Source: Paenibacillus pinisoli
Lineage (GTDB): Bacteria > Bacillota > Bacilli > Paenibacillales > Paenibacillaceae
Direction of reading: 5' to 3'
Length of the DNA stretch: 64,000 nucleotides
Assembly: GCF_003605435.1 (NCBI RefSeq)
Contig: NZ_QXQB01000004.1
Span: 434,001-498,000, forward strand
Part shown: positions 34,003 through 42,499 of the stretch, piece by piece
How the letters are laid out: the number at the start of each line of letters is the position of its first letter
How positions within the stretch are numbered: the first letter of the stretch is position 1
The notes under the pieces: model-generated
What the model was told of the DNA's origin: nothing
The model's database searches: none
What the model saw: the letters and a program-made list of their open reading frames with translations, nothing else
Translations under genes and position numbers: made by a program

Positions 34003-34200
34003 TTGAAAGGTACAGTAAAATGGTTTAACGCAGAAAAAGGCTACGGCTTCATCCAAGCGGAAGACGGCGAAGACGTGTTTGTTCACTTCTCCGCGATTCA
34101 AGGCGAAGGCTTTAAATCTCTGGAGGAAGGCCAGGCGGTCGAATTCGATATTACTGAAGGAAATCGCGGCGCTCAAGCGGCCAACGTCCATAAACTATAG
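34003..34200 (+). CDS. Cold-shock protein, TTG start
   Basis: A 65-residue CspA-family single OB-fold domain with both RNA-binding motifs, KGYGFI (RNP1) and DVFVHF (RNP2). It acts as a nucleic-acid chaperone. The start is TTG: AGGAGG (33988-33993) is 9 bases upstream, and the only nearby ATG (33996) is out of frame and inside the spacing region. A terminator follows at 34231. Confidence 0.95.
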   Translation: MKGTVKWFNAEKGYGFIQAEDGEDVFVHFSAIQGEGFKSLEEGQAVEFDITEGNRGAQAANVHKL

Positions 34201-34230
34201 GTTTATTGGTCGACAGCTCAAACAAAGAAG

Positions 34231-34260
34231 AAGGCTCCCAATATAGGGAGCCTTTATTAT
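34231..34260 (+). terminator. Terminator of the cold-shock gene
   Basis: AAGGCTCCC and GGGAGCCTT form a 9-bp perfect stem around AATATA, with a T-rich but interrupted tail. Confidence 0.8.
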
Positions 34261-34269
34261 GTTTTGGGG

Positions 34270-34383
34270 CTATAGTCCGCTTGAGGCGGCAGGGAGAAGT
34301 AAAAGCTCTTCCACGTTGGTTTGAAGCAATTTGGAATCGGTGAGGTAATGGTCATCGGTAGCAATGGTATCGAAAGTGAGCAT
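34270..34383 (-). CDS. Possible 37-residue small protein
   Basis: On the minus strand AAGGAG (34394-34389) stands 5 bases before an ATG that opens a 37-codon frame beginning MLTFDTIATDDHYL and ending LLLLPAASSGL, stop at 34272-34270. The ribosome site is strong, but the peptide is unrecognised and may equally be a remnant. The remainder of 34384-34600 shows no other gene; a GCGCATTTTTGCG-like end of an inverted sequence (AATGCGCTG..., CAGCGCATT) at 34544-34587 could be a weak terminator. Confidence 0.4.
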   Translation of the reverse strand: MLTFDTIATDDHYLTDSKLLQTNVEELLLLPAASSGL

Positions 34384-34622
34384 TTGATCTCCTTTTTTCA
34401 ATAGATAGACGAGGAACAGGTATCAGTTGGAATCCTCTATTTCGGATTATGCTGTGGTGAGGACTGTTGGTTTTTCCTATTATTTTCAGGGTTGTAGCTT
34501 GGCTCTATCTAGGGTACAATCGAAGCAAATATATATTCCCGCGTAAAGAATGCGCTGTTGGTCTCGTATGAGGCTGACAGCGCATTTTTGCGTTTGGGAA
34601 CAAAATGAGGAGGCAATATGAA

Positions 34623-35289
34623 ATGGATGTGTTATTCGAGAAGCAGTTCAACGTTTTTTTAGAAGATCAGAAAAGCAAGGCGAGTGCCAGGCGAATGGAG
34701 ATGCTGGAGCGGGATTTGACGGGTACGGTCAAGCTGCTGAAGGAAGTCATTTGGCCGATTTTCCGCAGCTTCGATGGATTCGAGCTTGAGCATGAGATGA
34801 AGAGTTCGAGCGGTGTAAGTATGTTTATTGATGTGTTTTATAAGCCATATCGCATCGCGTTTGAGTGTGATGGTTTTGTTCCTCATGCTGAGACTATAAC
34901 AAGAAAGAGATTTAATTTTGAAAAATACAGAGTGCGAACGATGAATCTTTATGGATATGTTTATATCCCGTTTACCGTTTAGCTGGGATGAACTTGATGA
35001 AAGGGGGCTGGATTGCCGTAACTATGTTGAACAATTGATTGGTAAATACGCAGTTGACGCGAAAACTAAAGTTAACATGTATGAAAAAGAAGTAATCCGG
35101 TTTGGAGCTGCATTATCGAGACCATTCAAAATGTATGAGGTATGCTCCTGTCTGGATAAAGAAGTAACCTTTTGCCGACTGGTTGTAAAATCATTGATTG
35201 AGAAGAAGCTGGTTGAGCCTGTCTATCCCGATCGAATAAGAAATCATGCGTTTAAAATTAGTTTGTCAGCTTTAGGATACTTGAGGTAG
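34623..35289 (+). pseudogene. Nuclease-like plus winged-helix-like protein gene, frameshifted by a 7-bp duplication
   Basis: Two overlapping frames make one gene. The first half (from ATG 34623, AGGAGG 9 bases upstream) runs to YGYVYIPF and then a premature stop at 34980-34982; the second half continues SWDELDERG in another frame to 35289. The tandem CCGTTTA-CCGTTTA at 34968-34981 is the cause: removing one copy restores YIPFSWDELD and a 219-residue protein. The N-terminal half has a PD-(D/E)XK-like pattern (FIDVFY, then AFECDG, H, R, with GYVYIPF as end strand), as in Vsr/DUF559-type proteins; the C-terminal half looks like a winged helix (SRPFKMYEVCSCL...VKSLIEKKLV). Family not recognised with certainty. 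Confidence 0.75.
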
Positions 35290-35790
35290 TGGTGTGTGGC
35301 GGCGTTGAAGGGTCGAAAGTGGAGAAATCGAGTGTGTAACGGTGTGAGATGGCGTTGGAGGGACGAAAGTGGTGAAATCGAGTGTGTAACGGTGTGTGGC
35401 GGCGTTGGAGGAGCAAAAGTGGAGGAATCGTGCTTCTAACGTTGTGTAGCGGCGTTGGAGGGGCGAAAGTGGAGTAATCGAGTGTGTAACGGTGTGAGGC
35501 GGCGTTGGAGGAGCAAAAGTGGAGGAATCGTGCTTCTAACGTTGTGTAGCGGCGTTGGAAGGGCGAAAGTGGAGTAATCGAGTGTGTAACGGTGTGAGGC
35601 GGCGTTGGAGTAGCAAATGTGCAGAAATCGAAGCTGTAACGGTGTGTGGCGGTGTTAGAGGAGCGAAAGTGGAGTAATCGAGTGTGTAACGGTGTGAGGC
35701 GGCGTTGGAGTAGCAAATGTGCAGAAATCGAAGCTGTAACGGTGTATGGCGGCGTTGGAGGAGCGAAAGTGGAGAAGTCGAATATATAGT
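35290..35790. repeat. 50-bp tandem array, ten units, inverse of array 1 (array 2)
   Basis: GTTGGAGG-type unit starts occur every 50 bp from 35304 to 35754. The unit is the reverse complement of the array-1 unit at 29426-30150: GGAGGAGCAAAAGTGGAGGA here matches TCCTCCAC...GCTCCTCC there. The array starts right after the stop codon of the broken nuclease-like gene. From 35404 on, units alternate in 100-bp dimers (types at 35404/35504 alike, 35454/35554 alike; then 35604/35704 alike). The stretch 35791-35860 holds no gene. Confidence 0.95.
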
Positions 35791-35864
35791 GATGTGCGTC
35801 ATAGCTACATATACGTTTGGAGCAGTAGAGTGAATATTAACGTCGTGCACCAACGCTAATAGAA

Positions 35865-35894
35865 AAGGGCAAGAGGAACTAGCCTCTTGCCCTT
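35865..35894 (-). terminator. Terminator of the minus-strand MFS gene at 35904
   Basis: A 12-bp perfect stem AAGGGCAAGAGG / CCTCTTGCCCTT with a 6-base loop; on the minus strand a TTTTCTATT tail follows. Confidence 0.88.
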
Positions 35895-35903
35895 AGTACG
35901 CCC

Positions 35904-37091
35904 TTAACCCTTCCCATACTTGCTCAGGAAGTAGAGCAGAAAGCCGAGCGCGGCGGAGGTTGCGACGCCGGTGGCGATATGGTAGAACGCAACGCGGCCG
36001 AACTGCTCGTAAACCAGGCCGCCTAATACGCCGCTGATGAGGCCGGCGACGCCGGTCCAGATGACCGTGTAGACGGCTTGGCCGGAGGCGCGGAATTCGT
36101 CCGGGATCAGCTGTGAGATATAGCGCAGCGCGGTGGAGAAGTAGACGCCGAACGTTACGCTATGCATGGCTTGCGTGGCGACGATCCAGCGGGGATCCTC
36201 GATCTCGCTGAGGAACCACATGCGCAGCCCGTACATGACCGAGGCGAAGATCAGAAGCGGGAGCTCCTTGAACTTGTGGCCGTATTTGCCCAGCAAGAAC
36301 AGGATCGGAATTTCGCTGCAGGCCGAGATAAGCAGCGCGAGCCCGATTAAAGAGTCGCTTGCGCCTAGTTGGCGCATCGTGACTGCGAGAAAGCTCTCGT
36401 ACATGCGGTGGGCGGTCGATATGAGCAGGATGAGCATGAAGAACAGCATGACATTGCGCTGGCTCAGCAGCTTGAAGAAGCCGGAAAACTCGATTTTCCG
36501 CGAGCTGCCGCGGTAGTCTCTAATAAAGAGGCTGAGCACGATCGAGGTAGATATGGTGCAAAGCGCCACCAGCAGCGTCCATTCCGACCCGATGCCCTTG
36601 AGCAGCAGTCCGAAGCCATAAGCGCTAATGGCAAAGCCCAGCGAGCCGAAGATTCGCACCAACGCGTAAGGCGTTCCCGTATACTGGCTGGAGAGCAGAA
36701 TGAGGCTGTCGCTCAGCGGGTTCATCGGCGTCTGGAAGAAGTAGAAGGCAGCCATGATGACGCAGACCATGACGAAGTTTTCGATAGGAAACAACAGCGA
36801 GATCATGGCGAGCTGTCCGAACAGCAGGACGATCAGAATCTTGCGGATGGTCTGGAACTTGTCGCTGGCCAGGCCGGTAATGATGTTGGCGAAGATGGAT
36901 ACGAACAGGCCAGATGAATAGATGATGCCGATCTGGCTTTCCGAGAAGCCTTGGGATAGAAAGTATAGCGGAATAAAGGACATGATAAGCGCTTGTGTCG
37001 AATAGGTAGAGAAGCTGAACGCACGCAGCGCAAGCGTTTCTTTTTTGGCAGTAGGGGAAATTCCGCCGGCAGCGGTGTCTGATGAATTCAT
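35904..37091 (-). CDS. MFS transporter, MFS_1-like (LacY/PPP-type fold)
   Basis: A 395-residue transporter with 12 predicted segments. The pattern resembles the MFS_1-like group (nucleoside, phenylpropionate or sugar permeases, HsrA-like), with a short variant of motif A (GLASDKFQTIRK) after segment 2 and the conserved middle region ALVRIFGSLGFA. Substrate is not predictable. Monocistronic, with an extended TGCTATACT-type -10 on the minus strand near 37140 and a terminator at 35865. Confidence 0.88.
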   Translation of the reverse strand: MNSSDTAAGGISPTAKKETLALRAFSFSTYSTQALIMSFIPLYFLSQGFSESQIGIIYSSGLFVSIFANIITGLASDKFQTIRKILIVLLFGQLAMISLLFPIENFVMVCVIMAAFYFFQTPMNPLSDSLILLSSQYTGTPYALVRIFGSLGFAISAYGFGLLLKGIGSEWTLLVALCTISTSIVLSLFIRDYRGSSRKIEFSGFFKLLSQRNVMLFFMLILLISTAHRMYESFLAVTMRQLGASDSLIGLALLISACSEIPILFLLGKYGHKFKELPLLIFASVMYGLRMWFLSEIEDPRWIVATQAMHSVTFGVYFSTALRYISQLIPDEFRASGQAVYTVIWTGVAGLISGVLGGLVYEQFGRVAFYHIATGVATSAALGFLLYFLSKYGKG

Positions 37092-37214
37092 GGCAGCACT
37101 TTCACTCCGTCTCTATTAATAAAACGTTTACCATTCAGTATAGCACGGTTACCCTTCCAATTGTGGCTGGATTATTACCCTGCAAAATGGTACATTTATG
37201 AGTGGAGGTTTACA

Positions 37215-37532
37215 ATGGCGGAATACGATTTTGTATGGAATGACCGGCTTCGCATACATCTGCCTTCGCTTAAGAAGGACTGGGATCAGTACAGCGAAGA
37301 AGAGCAATCCCATTTGATTGAGAGATGGGAGTTGATCCGCGGGCGTATTCCGGACCTGATTATGGAACTGGAGCGTACGATCAACGGCAAGCAGTCGGAG
37401 CTTTACGAAGAAGAAGATTTCAAGCGTTCATGCGTGCTCAATTACGAGATTGCAGAACAAGCAAGCCGTATCAATGATTTGCAGATATGGTATCGGATGA
37501 ATCAGGAATTGGAATCGCGCCGGCATTCATGA
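37215..37532 (+). CDS. Hypothetical protein upstream of the DUF2600 gene
   Basis: A 105-residue, highly charged, probably all-helical protein (WERWELIRGRIPDLIMELERTI-like helices, no Cys). TGGAGG is 6 bases before ATG 37215; the frame continues upstream without a better start. It lies 27 bp before the terpene synthase-like gene and may be translated with it. Not recognised. Confidence 0.8.
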   Translation: MAEYDFVWNDRLRIHLPSLKKDWDQYSEEEQSHLIERWELIRGRIPDLIMELERTINGKQSELYEEEDFKRSCVLNYEIAEQASRINDLQIWYRMNQELESRRHS

Positions 37533-37559
37533 CTGGACTTTCTCGCAAGGGGGTGCGAA

Positions 37560-38642
37560 GTGAGACTTACGACTTTATCGGGCGGCAGAGCGCCCAAAGG
37601 TCCCATTAAGCTGATGCATCGCGTGTATAAATATGTATTGCCCGGCGTAGAAGCCGAACTAGGCAAGCTGAGGAAGCTTGCCGAAGCTATCCCGAATGAA
37701 GAGCTGCGGACGCAGGCGCTAAGCAGCATGCACGACAAGAAGTTCCACTGCCAGGGCGGCGGCGTGTATGCGGCGGCCAATCTGGAATACCGCGATGTGC
37801 TCATTCCGTTAATTGTGGCGCTGCAGACGATCAGCGATTATTTGGACAACCTGTGTGATCGCAGCACGTCTCTGGATGCCGACGACTTCCGGCTATTGCA
37901 TCAATCGATGCTCGATGCGGTCAATCCGGATGCGGAGCTTCAAGACTACTACGCGCTTCGCGAGGAGCGGGATGACGGAGGTTATCTTCATCATCTGGTC
38001 CGCACATGCCAGACCCAAGTAGCGAAGCTGCCATCCTATGGGAATGTTCGCGTTCACGTGGAGGAGCTGGTCGGCTTGTACGGCGACCTGCAGGTGTACA
38101 AGCATATCCGCAAGGATCTTCGCGAGCCGCAATTGCTGGCCTGGTGGGAGCTTCACCAGCATAAGTATCCTCACCTTCATTGGAATGAGTTTGCTGCCGC
38201 TACCGGTTCGACGCTCGGCATGTTCATGCTGTTCTTGGCCGCCAGCGAGGAGCGCTTGTCCGCGAAGGATGCCGAGAGTATTCGGCATATTTATTTCCCG
38301 CATGTATGCGGTCTACATATCATGCTTGATTATTTGATCGATCAAGAAGAAGACCACATCGGCGGCGATCTCAACTTTTGCAACTATTACGAGGATAAAA
38401 GCCTCATGGTCGAGCGAATCGGCCACATTGTAGGCAGGGCAAGGGAGGATGTCAAGTCACTTCCCGCGTCCCGCTTCCACCAATTGATTATTGAAGGGCT
38501 GCTGGCGCTGTATCTGTCCGATCCGAAGGTTCGGAACCAGACGGAAGTAAAGGATGTGTCCAAGCAGCTCATGAAGAACAGTCCGCTTACGAGGCTGTTT
38601 TTCCTCATCAATAGCATTTGGATTCGCAAGCAGCAAGCTTAA
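37560..38642 (+). CDS. DUF2600 protein, tetraprenyl-beta-curcumene synthase-like
   Basis: A 360-residue all-helical protein of the DUF2600 family. The acidic motifs DYLDNLCD and DYLIDQEEDH fit the Mg-diphosphate sites of the large-terpene cyclase YtpB (TS), which makes tetraprenyl-beta-curcumene, precursor of the C35 sesquarterpenes of Bacillus spores and membranes. Start GTG 37560 with AAGGGGG upstream. The prenyl-chain synthase is not in the window. Confidence 0.88.
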   Translation: MRLTTLSGGRAPKGPIKLMHRVYKYVLPGVEAELGKLRKLAEAIPNEELRTQALSSMHDKKFHCQGGGVYAAANLEYRDVLIPLIVALQTISDYLDNLCDRSTSLDADDFRLLHQSMLDAVNPDAELQDYYALREERDDGGYLHHLVRTCQTQVAKLPSYGNVRVHVEELVGLYGDLQVYKHIRKDLREPQLLAWWELHQHKYPHLHWNEFAAATGSTLGMFMLFLAASEERLSAKDAESIRHIYFPHVCGLHIMLDYLIDQEEDHIGGDLNFCNYYEDKSLMVERIGHIVGRAREDVKSLPASRFHQLIIEGLLALYLSDPKVRNQTEVKDVSKQLMKNSPLTRLFFLINSIWIRKQQA

Positions 38643-38669
38643 TACTACGTAAATGTGGAGGAGTTAATC

Positions 38670-39638
38670 ATGACTGCAGTTAAATCGATCGCAGTATTAA
38701 CTAGCGGGGGAGACTCGCAAGGAATGAACGCAGCCGTACGCGCCGTCGTTCGCAGCGCATTGTTTCACGGACTGGAGGTTTACGGCGTACAGCGCGGCTA
38801 TCAAGGCCTGCTGAACGATGATTTGCGTCCAATGGATCTTCGCAGCGTAGGCGATATCATTCAGCGCGGCGGCACCATTCTGCAGACAGCCCGCTGCAAG
38901 GAATTTATGACGCCTGAAGGCCAGCAGCGCGGTGCGGAAATTTTGCGCGCGCGCGGCATCGAAGGATTGGTCGTCATCGGCGGCGACGGTTCCTACCATG
39001 GCGCGAATAAGCTGAGCAAGCTGGGCATCAAGACAATGGCTCTGCCAGGCACCATCGATAACGACATTCCGTTCACGGACGTTACGATTGGGTTCGATAC
39101 AGCTGTCAGCATCGTAGTGGATGCGATCAACAAAATCCGCGATACGATGTCTTCGCATGAGCGTTCATCGATCGTCGAGGTTATGGGACGCCATTGCGGC
39201 GACATTGCGCTTTATGCTGGACTTGCAAGCGGCGCGGAGACGATCCTTGTGCCTGAAGTGCCATTCGATCTGAATGAAGTGGCAGAGCGGATGAAAACGA
39301 ACTTTGCGAACGGCAAGCGCCATAGCATTATCGTAGTAGCGGAAGGCGCAGCCAAAGGTGAGGACGTATCGCAGAAGATTACCGAGCTGAGCGGTATTGA
39401 TGCTAGGGTTACGGTACTGGGCCACATCCAGCGCGGCGGCACGCCGACGGCAGCTGACCGCATCCTGGCGAGCAGACTGGGCGACTTTGCGGTAAGACAG
39501 CTTATGGAAGGCAATTCCGGCAAGTCTTGCGGCGTCGTGAAGGGCGAGCTTGTCACTACGGATATCGACACGGTAGTCAACACGAAGAAGCCTTTCGATA
39601 TGGACATGTACGAGCTGGCGCTGCGCCTCTCGCAATAA
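38670..39638 (+). CDS. pfkA: ATP-dependent 6-phosphofructokinase
   Basis: A 322-residue PfkA. GGDGSYHGA holds the ATP-type Gly (rather than the PPi-type Asp), PGTIDNDI the catalytic Asp, MGRHCGD and LGHIQRGGTPTAADR the fructose 6-phosphate contacts. The ATP loop reads LTSGGDSQGMN, with Gln where many enzymes have Pro. It is the committing step of glycolysis, in the cytoplasm. ATG 38670 follows GGAGGAG by about 7 bases; an in-frame GTG at 38655 overlaps that site. Confidence 0.97.
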   Translation: MTAVKSIAVLTSGGDSQGMNAAVRAVVRSALFHGLEVYGVQRGYQGLLNDDLRPMDLRSVGDIIQRGGTILQTARCKEFMTPEGQQRGAEILRARGIEGLVVIGGDGSYHGANKLSKLGIKTMALPGTIDNDIPFTDVTIGFDTAVSIVVDAINKIRDTMSSHERSSIVEVMGRHCGDIALYAGLASGAETILVPEVPFDLNEVAERMKTNFANGKRHSIIVVAEGAAKGEDVSQKITELSGIDARVTVLGHIQRGGTPTAADRILASRLGDFAVRQLMEGNSGKSCGVVKGELVTTDIDTVVNTKKPFDMDMYELALRLSQ

Positions 39639-39685
39639 TAGAATCAGACGGCAGGGCAGTATCGTATACGGCCAGCCGCTATGAC

Positions 39686-39728
39686 AAAAGGCGCTCCCGA
39701 TTGAACGTTCAATCGGGAGCGCCTTTTT
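39686..39728. terminator. Bidirectional terminator between pfkA and a convergent gene
   Basis: An 18-bp perfect stem (AAGGCGCTCCCGATTGAA / TTCAATCGGGAGCGCCTT) with flanking A and T runs serves both strands. Confidence 0.97.
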
Positions 39729-39731
39729 AGA

Positions 39732-40928
39732 TTACTTGTATTCGACTCCTGGCGAATATTTGTTGCCTGCATTCCATAGCAGATATTCCGTCACCCCAGA
39801 GTCGTGCAGCGCCTTGATCTGGGCTTCGACTTCAGCTTTGCCGTATTTCATATAGTTGCCCTTGCCGAGCCAGCTTGCTGTGAAATCTTGAATCCATGGA
39901 CGTATGATCGGCTTCAGCTCGCCCGTATCCTTCAGCTTCTCATGCGTATCGTCCATAGCGCCTTTGATAGTCTCGTAGGGACTAAGGTCAGGCGCCTTCT
40001 GCTTGAACCATCCCGTGCTGTAATGGCTCGGATAAATCATAGGGGATATGACATGGGCGTCATTCGAGATCTTCACAAAATCCTGGCCGATGCCTTCGGC
40101 TGAAGGCACGGATGCCGCATAGCCGAATATATCGATGGAGACGCGTACGCCAAGCGGCTCCAGCTGCTCCCGTGCGTATTTCACGAAGCCTGCCACAGTA
40201 TCGACCCGGGATTGCTCTGTTCTGTTGAACGTAAGCGTATCGGCGCGATTCTCGAATCCTTCCGGGAACCGGACGTAGTCGAATTGAATTTCCTTAAAGC
40301 CAAGCTTGGCGGCTTCCTTCGCAAGCGCGATGTTATAATCCCATACTTCCTGGCGATAGGGGTTAACGAAGCTCTCGCCCCGCCCATTCTTCCAGATTGT
40401 TCCGTCAGGCTGCAGGAACGACAGATCAGGCCGTTTGACAGCCAGGACCGTATCCTTGAACACGACAATTCGGGCGATGGGATAGATGTCATGCATTTTC
40501 AAAGTAGTCATCAGCTCTTCGATATTGCCGATGAATTTTTTGGCTGTGCCCACTTCGAGAAGCTCTGGCGTTGTAGTAGGGTAAGTAATATAGCCGTTGT
40601 CGTCTTTAATATCAATGACCATGCTATTAAGATCGGTCTCGTCGACTAGCTTGAGAAGCGATGCCATGCGTGAGCCGCCTGCACTGTGCGAGGTGACGTA
40701 GATGCCTTTGATCGGCGGCGTATCCGGCTGCGGGTCTTTCTTGACGCTTGCGCTGCCTGGATCGCTTGGCTTGCCGCCCGGCAAGCCGGATGCGTCCGGT
40801 TGCACGATCGTCTCTCCAGCCGCGGCATTCAGATAGGCTACGGCAATCTTCTGTACATTCGCGCTGTCTTCACCTGACCCTGTCAGCAAACTATACAATA
40901 ACATGAAGGCCGTAACGATTATGTCCAT
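39732..40928 (-). CDS. Secreted putative glycoside hydrolase (DUF4015)
   Basis: A 398-residue protein: short hydrophobic N-terminus (MDIIVTAFMLLYSLLTGSG), a Pro/Asp-rich linker, then a TIM-barrel domain from about residue 75 (IKGIYVTSHSAGG) with VIDIKDDNGYITYP, IQFDYVRFPE, SIDIFGYA and ISPMIYPSHY, the conserved blocks of the DUF4015 family related to GH13-like hydrolases. It probably acts outside the membrane on a cell-wall or external glycan. The start at 40928 has AAGGAG 7 bases upstream. Confidence 0.88.
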   Translation of the reverse strand: MDIIVTAFMLLYSLLTGSGEDSANVQKIAVAYLNAAAGETIVQPDASGLPGGKPSDPGSASVKKDPQPDTPPIKGIYVTSHSAGGSRMASLLKLVDETDLNSMVIDIKDDNGYITYPTTTPELLEVGTAKKFIGNIEELMTTLKMHDIYPIARIVVFKDTVLAVKRPDLSFLQPDGTIWKNGRGESFVNPYRQEVWDYNIALAKEAAKLGFKEIQFDYVRFPEGFENRADTLTFNRTEQSRVDTVAGFVKYAREQLEPLGVRVSIDIFGYAASVPSAEGIGQDFVKISNDAHVISPMIYPSHYSTGWFKQKAPDLSPYETIKGAMDDTHEKLKDTGELKPIIRPWIQDFTASWLGKGNYMKYGKAEVEAQIKALHDSGVTEYLLWNAGNKYSPGVEYK

Positions 40929-41061
40929 TGTGCTCTCTCCTTGCGGTCTGATCTGATGAAGCGGTACATACAAAAGTATAAGCCACAGAAGTTGTCCCGG
41001 TCATCCCCCTTTTTTACCACTTCCGGATGAATCGTAAACTTTTTTCTGAATGGAGGCGAAC

Positions 41062-41092
41062 AAAAAGCCAGCCGAGAATTGGGTCGGCTGGC
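41062..41092 (-). terminator. Terminator of the small minus-strand gene at 41127
   Basis: GCCAGCCGA and TCGGCTGGC form a 9-bp stem; on the minus strand five T follow (41066-41062). It lies 35 bases beyond the stop codon at 41127, which supports that gene being real. Confidence 0.8.
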
Positions 41093-41126
41093 CTGCGGGT
41101 TTAATGCGTCATTCCCGAACGAACTG

Positions 41127-41321
41127 TCATTGTAATAAAGTTTGCTTCTGCCCGTTGCATATGCTGTGCTGCACGATCTCCATAGCGTCAGCGGGTTCCA
41201 GCACTTCCAGACCATCCCTAAGCACGATTGTGAGGTCGAGCTCGCGGGAAGTAAGAAAAGGACTGAGCTCTGGGGCAAGTCTTTCTACAATCTGTGACAA
41301 TTTGACCGTTTCCATATCCAT
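41127..41321 (-). CDS. Small hypothetical protein
   Basis: A 64-residue protein (starts MDMETVKLSQIVERL, centre RELDLTIVLRDGLEVLEP) with no membrane segment. AAGGGTGAGG lies about 6 bases before the ATG and a good terminator follows, so it is probably expressed. It may be a small regulatory or toxin-neutralising-sized protein; not recognised. The 200 bp between it and 41521 contain no gene. Confidence 0.6.
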   Translation of the reverse strand: MDMETVKLSQIVERLAPELSPFLTSRELDLTIVLRDGLEVLEPADAMEIVQHSICNGQKQTLLQ

Positions 41322-41520
41322 CTTAGCCTCACCCTTTCATCCTAATTGTGATGAACTAGAAAGCGACAGGGGGAAAACCTATGGCATGAAACTTGAGGGG
41401 CAAAACGAACAACGGCCTCCCGTTAATCGAATGCCCGCGTTAAGCTGCGGGATATAATCATTATAACAGGAAGATTTTCAAAAACATAGTTTTCACTTGG
41501 AAAATCCATACTTGCGTAGT

Positions 41521-42363
41521 TTAACTTGATTCATTCCGCCTGAAATCACCTACAACGCCGGCAGTCTCCACAATATTGATGAAGGCATGCGGATCAATTG
41601 TGGTAATTGTTTTACACAGCTCGGCAAGCTCGAACTTGGTTCGGACAGTCATTAGCATATCCCTCTCGCTGGACGAATAGGCACCTCGAGTCTTCAGGAT
41701 CGTAATGCCGCGCGGATGCGGGAGCAGCTTGGCTAATATTTCATCTGCTCTCGTCGTGACGATGAAGGCGGTCACCTTCAGATGCTTCACATGAATCAAA
41801 TCAATGATTTTGCCTGCGCTGAAGATGGCGAACAAGGAGTAGAGCGCAAGATCCCAGTCTCCGGTAAAAAGGATCAGAATAGCGATCACCATGCCATTGA
41901 GCAAAAAAATGATCATCCCGATCGGCAGGTCGCGCTTGCGGGTGACGATAGAGGCGACGATGTCGAAGCCGCCGGAGGAACCGCCGTAGCGGAGCGCCAA
42001 GCCGCTGCCGAAGCCGACGATTATGCCGCCGAATACGGCGCCAAGCAGAATGTCATCGGCAACCTGGGTGACAGGAACGAGCTGCAGGAACAGGGTGGCG
42101 AGTGCTACGGAGTAGATGCTCCATAGGACAAAGCGTTTGCCTAGCGCGAACCATCCCCAAATTAATACAGGCAAGTTCAGGATCAGATACAGCCAGGCTA
42201 TATTGCCTCCTGTTATGTAACCGATCATCATGGAGATGCCGGATAAGCCGCCGCTTAACAACTGGTGGGGGATAAGAAATAAATTGAAGCCGGTTGCTAC
42301 AAGCAGAGAGCCGAGGGTCATCATGGGCAGGGCCGTTAAATAGCGCCGTTTGTAATGATTCAA
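41521..42363 (-). CDS. YitT-family membrane protein
   Basis: A 280-residue protein with five to six membrane segments in residues 10-175 (DUF161 repeats; GGLSGISMMIGY and GGSSGGFDIVASI are the two halves' conserved glycines) and a C-terminal DUF2179 ferredoxin-like domain (TILKTRGAYSSSERDMLM...). Function of the family is unknown; transport has been suggested. Confidence 0.93.
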   Translation of the reverse strand: MNHYKRRYLTALPMMTLGSLLVATGFNLFLIPHQLLSGGLSGISMMIGYITGGNIAWLYLILNLPVLIWGWFALGKRFVLWSIYSVALATLFLQLVPVTQVADDILLGAVFGGIIVGFGSGLALRYGGSSGGFDIVASIVTRKRDLPIGMIIFLLNGMVIAILILFTGDWDLALYSLFAIFSAGKIIDLIHVKHLKVTAFIVTTRADEILAKLLPHPRGITILKTRGAYSSSERDMLMTVRTKFELAELCKTITTIDPHAFINIVETAGVVGDFRRNESS

Positions 42364-42443
42364 TCCGATCGCTCCAAACTGTAATTGTAGTTGCTATAGT
42401 ATGGCTTTTCAACGTTGGCTGGTATTCATATTCTAAGTTGTGC

Positions 42444-42449
42444 TATAAT
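42444..42449 (+). promoter_or_regulatory. Extended -10 element before the DEAD-box helicase gene
   Basis: TGTGCTATAAT carries the TG extension plus a perfect TATAAT. No good -35 is seen at the right distance, as is common for extended -10 promoters. Confidence 0.6.
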
Positions 42450-42499
42450 GGTTTGGATATTCTTAAGAAGGCTGTAGATAGAAGGAGTATGAGAAAAGT

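Noticed and set aside
35258..35853. Open frames on the minus strand across array 2
   Set aside because: Same cause as array 1, in inverted orientation.
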